Shown here one piece after another: positions 12,798 to 21,737 of a stretch of DNA of 36,122 nucleotides (within the stretch, counting starts at the first letter, position 1; each line of letters starts with the position of its first letter). Position numbers and translations under genes: made by a program. The notes under the pieces were generated by a model. That model was not told where the DNA came from, ran no database searches, and saw nothing but the letters and a program-made list of their open reading frames with translations. The stretch comes from an uncultured cyanobacterium (lineage in GTDB: Bacteria > Cyanobacteriota > Cyanobacteriia > Cyanobacteriales > Nostocaceae), in assembly GCA_903903925.1 (NCBI GenBank), contig CAIVAU010000222.1, positions 1 through 36,122 on the forward strand. Direction: 5' to 3'.

Positions 12798-15122
12798 GTG
12801 ATTGATTCCAATGTCCTGATAGCACATCCTTCAACCACAACGATCGCGCTCGTCGGCGCTGGCTTTAGTGGTTCTCTAGTAGCAGCTCACTTATTGAAAA
12901 CTGCCACCCGACCCCTGCTGATCAAGCTGATTGAGCGTAGTCACGAGATTGGCAAGGGAGTTGCCTACAGTACTGACACCACCAGCCATTTGCTGAATGT
13001 ATCTGCAGGCAAGATGAGTGCCTTTCCCGATGATCCCGGTCATCTCCTGCGCTGGCTGGACTATAACCGCAGTGAGTTGGCGGCATTCCTGCCCAATGAA
13101 CTCAACGCCAGCACCTTCATTCCCCGTCAGATCTACGGGCTTTACATCCAGTCCATTCTGGAGGAAGCTGAAGCCACGGCTTCGAGTAACGTTCGGCTGG
13201 AACGCGTCATTGATGAGGTGGTGGCAGTGGAGCCACAAGCCAAACAGGCTATCGTCTCCTTGCGGAGCAGCCGTACTTTCGTAGCAGATAAAATTGTGCT
13301 GGCAGTGGGAAACGCGCCTGCTCCTCCCCCAATGTCTCAACCTCTAGGATCACAGCCGTTAGATAGCACCAATAACTCCTATCTACGTCATGCCTGGTCA
13401 GCCGATGCATTGGCAGAGCTTGAACCTGATGCGCCTGTATTGCTGATTGGCACTGGACTGACGATGGTGGATATGGTGGTAGCACTCCACGAGCGTAACC
13501 ATCGGGGAAAAATTGATGCCGTGTCTCGCCGGGGCTTGTTTCCACTGCCGCATCGATCAACAAAACCCTACCCCGCCTTCTTAACCCCAGACACCGCACC
13601 CAAAACGATTCGGGGTTTGCTGCGGCGCATTCGGAGTGAGGTGCAGACGGCGGTGGTGCAGGACTACGACTGGCGATCGGTGATTGATTCCCTGCGTCCC
13701 ATCACCCAGCAACTCTGGCAACAATTGCCCTCCGTGGAGCAGCAGCGTTTTTTGCGCCATGCTACCCCCTATTGGGATGTGCACCGGCATCGAATTGCTC
13801 CCGAAATTGGGAAGATTGTCCAGGCAATGCTAGATTCGGGGCAACTCACTATTACCGCAGGGCGCATTCAGGGCTATCAAGCGGCATCGGACGCGATAGC
13901 AGTGACTGTTCGCCGACGCCAAACGACAACGGATTGGGTCTTGCAGGTCAGCCGCGTGGTGAATTGCACCGGAGTACAGGCAGATTATCGCCGATCGCCC
14001 CAATCTCTGATCGCCAATTTGCGTGACCAGGGGTTGATCCGCCCTAATGGCATTGGCTTGGGGTTAGATACTGCTGCTGATGGTACCGTATTAGATGCTC
14101 AAGGCAACCGTTCAACCCTGCTCTATACCTTGGGCACCCCACGCAAAGGTCATTTGTTAGAAACGATCGCCGTCCCAGAACTGCGTGAGCAGGCACAGGC
14201 ACTAGCGGCAACGGTGTTGCAGTCACTCCCAGTGCGGGTGCGCCCCGTTTCACCCTTTTCTCGCACCATTGAACAAGACAGCAGCGTTCCTCGACCCGCT
14301 ATCCCCAAGTCAACGCTGTTGTTTCGCCCATTCTTTGACCCGGAATCCAGCACCTACACCTATCTGATTGCAGACAGTCAAACGAAAGAAGCGGTCTTGT
14401 TTGATACGGTGTTGGAGCAGGTTGACCGTGATTTACAAGTGCTGGAGGATCTAGGGTTGACTCTCCGCTACTGTTTGGAAACTCACATCCATGCCGACCA
14501 TATCACTGGGGCAGGTAAACTAAGACAGCAAACGGGTTGTCAGATCATAGTACCCCCAAATACGACTGCCCGGTCTTTTGATCACTCCCTTGGCGATCGC
14601 GAAACCTTAATTGTGGGGGCGGTAAAGATTGAGGCGATCGCCACACCAGGGCACACCAATGGTCATCTGGCTTATTTAATCAACAACACTCATCTGTTAA
14701 CGGGGGATGCCTTATTGATTCGGGGTTGTGGACGCACAGACTTGCAATCGGGCGATGCGGGTACGTTGTACGATACGGTGACACAACGGTTATTTACCCT
14801 TCCAGAGGACACCCTAGTTTATCCTGCCCATGACTACAAGGGACGCACCGTTTCTACGATAGGCGAAGAAAAACGCCTCAATCCCCGATTTGCTGATCGT
14901 AGCCGAGATCAATTTATCACAATCATGAGCCATTTGGGTTTGAGCTATCCCAAAAAGATGAACGAAGCTTTACCCGCCAATGAATACTGTGGCGATTTTA
15001 TGCCGGAAGCGAGTCTGAACAATGGCACGAGTTCGGGGACTGATACAGATCGTGAAAAAGTCGAACTGACGCTATCGACCAATACTGAAATCTATGAGGA
15101 CTATTTTGCTATGTACATTTAG
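12798..15122 (+). CDS. FAD/NAD(P)-binding protein fused to ETHE1-like persulfide dioxygenase
   Basis: This is a single 774-residue frame. Residues about 15-480 form an FAD/NAD(P)-binding module with GAGFSG near residue 20, GKGVAYS and a second nucleotide motif LLIGTGLTMVDMVVAL. Residues about 505-735 are a metallo-beta-lactamase-fold domain of the ETHE1 type: THIHADH (His563, His565, Asp567, His568), ATPGHTNGHL, GDALLIRGCGRTDLQSGD and YPAHDYKG. ETHE1 enzymes oxidise glutathione persulfide to sulfite with a mononuclear iron. The fusion suggests that a flavin module makes or hands on a persulfide, but this is inference. It starts at GTG 12798 without a clear ribosome-binding site. G+C and codon choice (CGC, CTG, GCC) are higher than in the neighbours, hinting at transfer. 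Confidence 0.88.
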   Translation: MIDSNVLIAHPSTTTIALVGAGFSGSLVAAHLLKTATRPLLIKLIERSHEIGKGVAYSTDTTSHLLNVSAGKMSAFPDDPGHLLRWLDYNRSELAAFLPNELNASTFIPRQIYGLYIQSILEEAEATASSNVRLERVIDEVVAVEPQAKQAIVSLRSSRTFVADKIVLAVGNAPAPPPMSQPLGSQPLDSTNNSYLRHAWSADALAELEPDAPVLLIGTGLTMVDMVVALHERNHRGKIDAVSRRGLFPLPHRSTKPYPAFLTPDTAPKTIRGLLRRIRSEVQTAVVQDYDWRSVIDSLRPITQQLWQQLPSVEQQRFLRHATPYWDVHRHRIAPEIGKIVQAMLDSGQLTITAGRIQGYQAASDAIAVTVRRRQTTTDWVLQVSRVVNCTGVQADYRRSPQSLIANLRDQGLIRPNGIGLGLDTAADGTVLDAQGNRSTLLYTLGTPRKGHLLETIAVPELREQAQALAATVLQSLPVRVRPVSPFSRTIEQDSSVPRPAIPKSTLLFRPFFDPESSTYTYLIADSQTKEAVLFDTVLEQVDRDLQVLEDLGLTLRYCLETHIHADHITGAGKLRQQTGCQIIVPPNTTARSFDHSLGDRETLIVGAVKIEAIATPGHTNGHLAYLINNTHLLTGDALLIRGCGRTDLQSGDAGTLYDTVTQRLFTLPEDTLVYPAHDYKGRTVSTIGEEKRLNPRFADRSRDQFITIMSHLGLSYPKKMNEALPANEYCGDFMPEASLNNGTSSGTDTDREKVELTLSTNTEIYEDYFAMYI

Positions 15123-15149
15123 GAGGGTTCGCAACGGCAATAATGCTAA

Positions 15150-15350
15150 TTAATTATCTTCTGCTTGCTGCTGCTTGTCAGAAGATAATCCCTTTGGTAA
15201 AGTTGGCAATGTAATTTTGGCTTGCATACACCTGTTCATCTTCGTTATTAGGATGGTTAAAGGAAAGGCAATTAGCGTTGCCAGCATCAGCAAAACTCCT
15301 ATCACTGAAGTAGATGAGGGAATTCTTGCCTTCGTATCTTGGACGTGCAA
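15150..15350 (-). CDS. Possible small membrane protein
   Basis: A minus-strand frame of 66 residues from TTG 15350 contains one clear hydrophobic segment (VIGVLLMLATLIAFPLTILI) followed by a basic stretch and a polar tail ending SSDKQQQAEDN, which is the layout of a small single-pass protein. Overlapping frames on both strands are also open, so the coding strand is uncertain. No family recognised. The TTG start is weak; a downstream ATG in the hydrophobic segment is an alternative. Confidence 0.3.
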   Translation of the reverse strand: MHVQDTKARIPSSTSVIGVLLMLATLIAFPLTILITKMNRCMQAKITLPTLPKGLSSDKQQQAEDN

Positions 15351-15404
15351 GAGTGGGTGTGCAACTTAAAAACAATTGTCAATGGTCTGACATAATTTTG
15401 AGAG

Positions 15405-15535
15405 CTAGTATTGCACATTCAAGTTATGAATATCTTTTTCTATAACAAAGCATCTAAACGTTTCGCCCACATCTCTTACTAAGACTTGTTTACTGCGCTT
15501 TGGTATCCATACAAAATGATAGTTAGACAATGTCA
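15405..15535 (-). pseudogene. IS200/IS605 TnpA (Y1 transposase) remnant
   Basis: The minus strand encodes SNYHFVWIPKRSKQVLVRDV followed by GETFRCFVIEKDIHNLNVQY, ending at 15405. YHFVWIPKRRKPVL is the hallmark N-terminal part of TnpA-type HUH transposases of IS200/IS605. The HUH metal site and the catalytic Tyr helix are absent, and the segment after VRDV is contracted. Only a scar of the element remains; no TnpB homologue is seen. Confidence 0.7.
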
Positions 15536-15593
15536 TAGATGTTAGTTTATAAAGATCAGAAGTCAGGATTGAAAAGGGAGAAGGCAGTCCCAA

Positions 15594-15938
15594 TGAAAAA
15601 ATTTCACAAGCCTTGCATGAAAGTGGGGTAAAACACCATTCCCTACTCCCAAATATCGAGTCTGCAATGGTTTCGACTCTTTAACAATCGGTAAATAAGT
15701 CTGGGCTTACCAATAGTCAAAGTCGATTAGGCGAACAGTGAGTTACTTTTGAACCAATTGTGGGAATTCTAGAATAGAGGAGGGTAATAACGGATCTTTT
15801 GTAGTACTAGGGACTACGAAACTTTCTATTAGAGACTCTCAAAAATTGAGAGAAGCGTTTTCAAACAAGCTACAGTCTAGCTTGAAGTGTTTTGCGCTTA
15901 TTCGCGGTCAAGTATACACTTATCATACCGTTAGAAAA
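15594..15938. other. Leader region of the sensor-kinase gene with two hairpins
   Basis: No gene is seen. Two inverted repeats lie close together: GTAGT (15801-15805)/ACTAC (15813-15817) and CTCTCAA...TTGAGAG (15836-15852). The frame of the following kinase stays open back to 15846, but that extension crosses the second hairpin and has no kinase-like sequence, so I place the hairpins in the untranslated leader. Their role (attenuation or protein binding) is unknown. Confidence 0.4.
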
Positions 15939-18900
15939 ATGACCATTATTATGAGTTACGAAATTCTAGAAAGAATTTACGAAAATTTAAAAATTGTTGT
16001 CTATCGGGGTCAGAGTGAACGAAATGAGGCGGTTATCATCAAAATTCTTAAAGCAGATTATCCTAATCTAAAGGAATTAGCAAAATTTAAGCATCAATAC
16101 GAGATAGCTAAAAATCTTGATTTAGAAGGTATTGTCAGACCTTACAAATTAGAAAAATACAATAATAGTTTAGCTTTGGTAATGGAAGACTTCGGAGGAA
16201 AAAGTCTAAATCAATCTATTGAATTTGGCAAAATCAAACTATTAGATTTTATGAATTTAGCTATTAATATTTGTGGGATTTTAGGAGCCTTGCACACAAA
16301 ACATATTATCCATAAAGATATTAAACCTCAAAATATTATTTTCAATCCTAAAAGTGGACAACTAAAAATTACAGATTTTTCTATTGCATCACTTCTTCAG
16401 AGTGAAAAACAGAGCATCAGCAGTCCTAATTTGCTTGAAGGGACATTAGCCTACATGTCACCAGAGCAAACTGGCAGGATGAATCGGGCGATCGATTATC
16501 GCACTGATTTTTACTCTCTTGGTGTCACCTTTTATGAAATGCTTCTCGGTGAACTGCCTTTCCCAACTACAGACCCTATAGAGTTGGTTCACCGTCATAT
16601 TGCCAAACAGCCGATTCCACTGTGTAAATTAAATTCAAGCATTCCGAAGGCAGTGTCTGACATTGTGATGAAATTATTAGCCAAAACTGCCGAGGATAGA
16701 TATCAAAGCGCCTACGGAATCAAAATGGATCTAGAAGCTTGTCTAACTCAGTTGCAAGCTTATGGTGAAGTTAACAATTTCCTTCTTGCTCAACACGATG
16801 TATCAGCAAAATTTCAAATTCCGCAAAAACTCTATGGTCGGGAACAAGAAATTGATACCTTAATAGCTGCCTTTGATCGGATGAGTCAAGGTAGCACCGA
16901 GATGATACTCATTGCTGGTTATTCAGGTATTGGCAAGTCAGTATTGGTTGATGAAATTCATCAACCAATAGTACGGCAAAGAGGTTATTTTATAGCTGGT
17001 AAATTTGACCAATTTAAGCGTAATATCCCATATTTTTCTCTGATTCAGGCTTTTCAAGAATTAATTCGACAGCTACTAACAGAAAGTGAAGCACAAATAA
17101 AAAATTGGAAAGAAAAAATATTGGAAGCTACAGCTTCTAATGCTCATATTATTATTGATATCATTCCAGAAATAGAATTTTTAATTGGTAAACAGCCTGT
17201 TGTCCCTCAATTAGAACCTTCAGCGTCCCAAAATCGGTTTAACTTAGTTCTTCAGAAATTTATTAGCGTCTTTACCAAAAAAGAACATCCACTCGTTCTA
17301 TTCCTAGATGATTTACAATGGGCAGATTCAGCCTCGTTAAAATTGCTCGAGATTTTGGCATCTGAGGATAGCCAATGCCTTTTAATTATTGGAGCATACC
17401 GCGATAATGAAGTCGATTCAACGCATCGGTTAATGTTAACTTTAGATAAAATTCAAAAGACTGGTACTGGTGCTTTGGTAACTACGATTATTTTGCAAGC
17501 TTTAGATATTGGTTGTGTCAACCAATTAATAACCGATACACTTCACTGTGATCAAGAAAGAGCTAGACCTCTAGCAGAGCTATTGTTCAAGAAAACAAAT
17601 GGAAATCCCTTCTTCTTGAAGCAGATGCTCGTATCACTTTACCAGAAAAAGCTTTTATCTTACAACATAATTTCTGGTTCCTGGCAGTGGGATATAGAGC
17701 TTATTCAAAGTATAGGAATTACCGATAATGTTGTTGAATTCATGCTCGACAAGATTCAAAATCTCGCTCAAAATACGCAGAATGCTTTAAAAATAGCCTC
17801 ATGTATTGGGAATACATTTAATTTAGAGACCCTGTCCATAGTTCATGAAAAATCTCTATCAGCTACAGCCGGAGAGCTTTGGGATGGACTGGAATCAGGT
17901 TTGATTCTACCTCTGAGCAATGCCTACAAAACTGCTTTATTTGATGAGCCGGAGGTATCATTTGCTGCCACGGGTAAAAAGTTAACAGTTGAGTACAAGT
18001 TTTTGCATGACCGAGTGCAGCAAGCAGCTTATGCTCTCATTCCAGAAAATCAGAAAAAAGTAGTTCACTTAAAAATTGGTCAACTGCTACTAAAAAATAC
18101 TAATTTAGAAGAAACAGAAGACAATATTTTTGAGATTGTTAACCATTTAAATAACAGTATAGAGTTAATCGTCAGTCAGTCTGAACAAGAAAAGCTAGCT
18201 CAATTAAATCTGATAGCGGGACGAAAAGCAAAGGCAGCAAATGCTTATGAACCTGCTGTCAAGTATTTGACACTTGGGTTAGGACTTCTGCAAAAAAATA
18301 GCTGGCAAAGCCAATATGAATTGACAGTTTCTCTTTATCTAGAAGCTGTGGAAGCCGAATACTTAAATAGGAACTTTGAGCAAGCCACGACCTTAGCTGA
18401 AGTTGTTCTGCAACAAGCGACCAGTCTGCTTGATCGAGCGAAGGTATATGAGCTACAAATTCAGTTTTATATGGCTCAAAATCAGATGAGCAAAGCTATG
18501 GATACTGCAATCTCTGCAATGGATCTGCTGAATATCTCCCTATCGACTTTACCGAGCGATGACTCCGCTAACGCCTCCGGCGAACACAGTACACTAATTG
18601 CCTTGCATCAGATTGAAGACTTAGAAAATCTTCCTGTGATGACAGATCCTTATCAGCTAGCAGCTTTGCGGCTCTTAATGAGTTTTGCTTCTATCGCTTT
18701 TATTACAAAGCCTGAGATTTTGCGACAAATTACCTTAACCCAGGTCAATTTCTGTATTAAACATGGTCATTCAGCGCTATCAGCTTACGTGTATGCTCTG
18801 TATGGCTTAATCCTATGTTCAGTAGGTAAGATAGATACTGGATATTTCTTTGGTAAACTGGCTGTAAAGCTGTTAGATAAATTTAACGCCAGAGAGCTTA

Positions 18901-21479
18901 AATGTAAAGTATATGACTTATTTAATGTTTTCATTAGACCCTGGAAAGAACATATTAGGGAAACGATGGCATCGTTACTGGAAGGACTTCAAAGTGGGCT
19001 TGAAACAGGAGATATAGAATTTGTTGGTTATTGTGCTATTGCTTATTGTAGTAACGTATTTCTGATCGGAGAGCGACTAGAAACTGTAGTTCAGCAGCAA
19101 GGTCAGTATATTGATTTATTATTAAAATTAAGACTGGATTATCCTATTGATTGTACAAAAATATGGCAACAATTAACATTAAATCTGATAGCTCATTCAG
19201 AAGATAAATATTTTTTAATTGGAGCAAATTTTAATGAATTTAAAATGCTACCAATTTTTCTGGAATCAAATAACCGCATTTTGCTTTTTAATACCTATGT
19301 CGTCAAGACTATTCTCCTGTATATATTTAAAGATTACGAGCAGGCTGTTGTCAACGCTTATAAAGCAGCCGAATATACAGAAGCTTTGATAGAGCCGAAT
19401 ATTTTTGCAATACACAACTTCTACTATTCTCTGGCTCTCCTTGCTCTTTATACCCATGTAGAAACCAGTGAACAAGGAAAATATCTGAAGCAAGTGGAGG
19501 AGAATCAATCAAAAATTCAGGCATGGGCAGAGCATGCTCCTGCAAATTATCTACATAAGTACGAGCTGGTGCAGGCAGAAAAAGCGCGAATTTTGGGGCA
19601 AATTGGCGAAGCCATGAAATATTATGATCGTGCGATTCAAAATGCCCGAACACAGGGATACATCCAGGAAGAAGCACTAGCGAATGAACGAGCAGCGGAG
19701 TTTTATCTTACGCTTGGTAGAGAAAAGATTGCTCGGCTTTATCTGACTGAGTCTTACTATGGATATAGTAACTGGGGAGCGACAGCAAAAGTAAGAGATT
19801 TGGAATTAATGCATCCACAGTTACTTGCCCCAATTTCTACAGTGACAACAAGCGTAGAGCGAGTCACCAGCACGATTACCTCTACAAACTGTGGGAGTGG
19901 GGAAGTTCTGGACTTGACGACCATTGTGAAAGCTTCCCAAACTCTTGCTAGTGAAATCGTTCTAGACAAGTTACTGGAGAAATTACTAAAAATTGTGATG
20001 GAAAATGCTGGGGCAACCACTAGCTGCCTTATTTTAAAAAAGGATGAACAGTTGCTGATAGAAGCGACTGGTACTGTAGAACCAGATGAGGTTGTTTTGT
20101 GGTCATCGACTCCCATTGAAACTATACAGGTATCCCAGGGTAAGCCTCTACTGCCTTTGTCTGTGATCAATTATGCAGTTAGAACTCAAGAAGATGTACT
20201 TTTAAATGATGCCAATTGCGAGGGAAGATTTGCTAACGACCCTTATATAGTAAGACTACAACCAAAATCTGTTTTATGTATGCCGATTCTCAATCAAGGA
20301 AAACTTATCAGTATTTTATACTTAGAAAATATTTTGGTTGCTGGTGCATTTACTATTGAGCGATTAGAAATTTTGAGAATTTTATCTTCACAAATAGCAA
20401 TTTCTCTAAAAAATGCACTTCTCTATACAAATTTAGAAACTAATACTGAAAATTTGAAACAAGCTAAGGAGCAGTTGGAGAACTATAGCCGAAATCTAGA
20501 AATAAAAGTAGAGGAGCGAACACTGCAATTAAAAGAAAAAAATACGCGACTGGAAGAACAAGCGGCTCAACTGGAAAAAACCCTCCACGAACTCAAGCAA
20601 ACCCAGACTCAACTGATTCAAACAGAAAAAATGTCTAGCGTGGGGCAGCTCGTTGCCGGTATTGCTCACGAAATTAATAACCCTGTTAGTTTTATCTACG
20701 GTAATCTTACCCACACAAATCAATATTTCCAAGACTTGTTAGGATTGCTGCACCTCTACCAGCAGCAATACCCCAATCCAACGTTAGAGATTCAAGCTGA
20801 GGCAGAGGAAATCGAGTTGGAATTCTTGATCTCAGACCTACCCAAAATGCTAGATTCGATGAAAATGGGAGCCAACCGCATCCGTCAGATTGTTTTGTCA
20901 CTCCGAAACTTCTGCCGCTTGGATGAGGCGGATATGAAGGCGGTGGATATCCATGAAGGCATCGATAGCACTCTGTTACTGTTACATAATAGACTGAACG
21001 TTCAGTCAGATCATGGCGCGATTGATCTGATTAAAGAGTATGACTCGCTGCCATTGGTGGAATGCCATCCAGGACAGCTAAACCAAGTGTTTATGAATTT
21101 ATTGGCAAATGCTATTGATTCTTTGGAAGAGGCAAGTCGGCAGCGGGAAGGAAATGTGAACTTCTCACCTTCTATTCGGATTCGCACTTGCGTCTTGGAA
21201 AAAAATCAGGTGGAGATTCAGATTGCTGATAATGGTGTTGGAATGACGGAGGAAGTCAGACAGAAAGTTTTTGATCCCTTCTTCACTACGAAACCTGTGG
21301 GATCAGGCACTGGCATGGGGTTAGCAATTAGCCACCAGATTGTAGTAGAACAACATGGGGGTGAACTGACGTGTATTTCAGCATCAGGACAGGGAGCAGA
21401 ATTCATAATTAAGATTCCAGTCATACTGCATAATCGGCCAAAGCATATTTCGTCTAGCACTCGTTTGCGATTTGAATAG
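15939..21479 (+). CDS. Hybrid Ser/Thr kinase - AAA ATPase - GAF - histidine kinase
   Basis: This is an 1846-residue cyanobacterial multidomain sensor. Residues about 5-270 form a protein-kinase domain with HKDIKPQN (His125, Asp127), TDFSIAS in place of DFG, and GTLAYMSPEQTGRMNRAIDY; the glycine loop is degenerate. Residues about 300-600 are an AAA/STAND ATPase with Walker A GYSGIGKS (near 326) and Walker B LVLFLDDLQWAD. A long helical TPR-like region follows, then a GAF domain near 1330-1500, a coiled coil, and a histidine-kinase core with SSVGQLVAGIAHEINNP (His1577), the N-box LNQVFMNLLANAIDSL and G-boxes ADNGVGM and GSGTGMGLAIS. There is no receiver domain or partner regulator next door. 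I chose ATG 15939; ATG 15951 is equally possible. It precedes the NRPS in the same direction by 258 bases and may control it. Confidence 0.93.
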   Translation: MTIIMSYEILERIYENLKIVVYRGQSERNEAVIIKILKADYPNLKELAKFKHQYEIAKNLDLEGIVRPYKLEKYNNSLALVMEDFGGKSLNQSIEFGKIKLLDFMNLAINICGILGALHTKHIIHKDIKPQNIIFNPKSGQLKITDFSIASLLQSEKQSISSPNLLEGTLAYMSPEQTGRMNRAIDYRTDFYSLGVTFYEMLLGELPFPTTDPIELVHRHIAKQPIPLCKLNSSIPKAVSDIVMKLLAKTAEDRYQSAYGIKMDLEACLTQLQAYGEVNNFLLAQHDVSAKFQIPQKLYGREQEIDTLIAAFDRMSQGSTEMILIAGYSGIGKSVLVDEIHQPIVRQRGYFIAGKFDQFKRNIPYFSLIQAFQELIRQLLTESEAQIKNWKEKILEATASNAHIIIDIIPEIEFLIGKQPVVPQLEPSASQNRFNLVLQKFISVFTKKEHPLVLFLDDLQWADSASLKLLEILASEDSQCLLIIGAYRDNEVDSTHRLMLTLDKIQKTGTGALVTTIILQALDIGCVNQLITDTLHCDQERARPLAELLFKKTNGNPFFLKQMLVSLYQKKLLSYNIISGSWQWDIELIQSIGITDNVVEFMLDKIQNLAQNTQNALKIASCIGNTFNLETLSIVHEKSLSATAGELWDGLESGLILPLSNAYKTALFDEPEVSFAATGKKLTVEYKFLHDRVQQAAYALIPENQKKVVHLKIGQLLLKNTNLEETEDNIFEIVNHLNNSIELIVSQSEQEKLAQLNLIAGRKAKAANAYEPAVKYLTLGLGLLQKNSWQSQYELTVSLYLEAVEAEYLNRNFEQATTLAEVVLQQATSLLDRAKVYELQIQFYMAQNQMSKAMDTAISAMDLLNISLSTLPSDDSANASGEHSTLIALHQIEDLENLPVMTDPYQLAALRLLMSFASIAFITKPEILRQITLTQVNFCIKHGHSALSAYVYALYGLILCSVGKIDTGYFFGKLAVKLLDKFNARELKCKVYDLFNVFIRPWKEHIRETMASLLEGLQSGLETGDIEFVGYCAIAYCSNVFLIGERLETVVQQQGQYIDLLLKLRLDYPIDCTKIWQQLTLNLIAHSEDKYFLIGANFNEFKMLPIFLESNNRILLFNTYVVKTILLYIFKDYEQAVVNAYKAAEYTEALIEPNIFAIHNFYYSLALLALYTHVETSEQGKYLKQVEENQSKIQAWAEHAPANYLHKYELVQAEKARILGQIGEAMKYYDRAIQNARTQGYIQEEALANERAAEFYLTLGREKIARLYLTESYYGYSNWGATAKVRDLELMHPQLLAPISTVTTSVERVTSTITSTNCGSGEVLDLTTIVKASQTLASEIVLDKLLEKLLKIVMENAGATTSCLILKKDEQLLIEATGTVEPDEVVLWSSTPIETIQVSQGKPLLPLSVINYAVRTQEDVLLNDANCEGRFANDPYIVRLQPKSVLCMPILNQGKLISILYLENILVAGAFTIERLEILRILSSQIAISLKNALLYTNLETNTENLKQAKEQLENYSRNLEIKVEERTLQLKEKNTRLEEQAAQLEKTLHELKQTQTQLIQTEKMSSVGQLVAGIAHEINNPVSFIYGNLTHTNQYFQDLLGLLHLYQQQYPNPTLEIQAEAEEIELEFLISDLPKMLDSMKMGANRIRQIVLSLRNFCRLDEADMKAVDIHEGIDSTLLLLHNRLNVQSDHGAIDLIKEYDSLPLVECHPGQLNQVFMNLLANAIDSLEEASRQREGNVNFSPSIRIRTCVLEKNQVEIQIADNGVGMTEEVRQKVFDPFFTTKPVGSGTGMGLAISHQIVVEQHGGELTCISASGQGAEFIIKIPVILHNRPKHISSSTRLRFE

Positions 21480-21600
21480 GGAAGTTGCTCTTAAAAGTTT
21501 TCCACATTGTTATTTTTCTCCTTTAGCAGGGAAAACTATAAATAAGTAGTAAAGCCTCTGTTATGTCAAGTTAGGGTAGTTACTTAAAAATAAAATGGCT

Positions 21601-21634
21601 CGTAGTTGTGCTTTAGTGCTAAAGCGCAACTACG
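21601..21634. repeat. Dispersed palindrome between kinase and NRPS
   Basis: A 34-base near-perfect inverted repeat: left arm CGTAGTTGTGCTTTA, loop GTGC, right arm TAAAGCGCAACTACG, with one G-T wobble. The same palindrome is common in intergenic DNA of filamentous cyanobacteria. It may act as a transcript end for the kinase gene or merely be a mobile repeat; the following sequence has no strong T-run. Confidence 0.6.
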
Positions 21635-21737
21635 GACTTTATACAAGTGTTCAACCGAGATATGACTGCATATTAGATGTGACTTTATTTTTATCGGCAT
21701 TGATATAGCCAGCAACTGCATAAAGGTAGCAGAAGAA

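Noticed and set aside
12891..13599. Long antisense frames inside the FAD-dioxygenase fusion gene
   Set aside because: They arise from the higher G+C of that gene; translations are low-quality, and the plus-strand frame has the domain motifs.
15175..15369. Plus-strand frame with a hydrophobic segment
   Set aside because: It overlaps the minus-strand candidate; the minus-strand frame has a better single-pass layout, although neither is certain.
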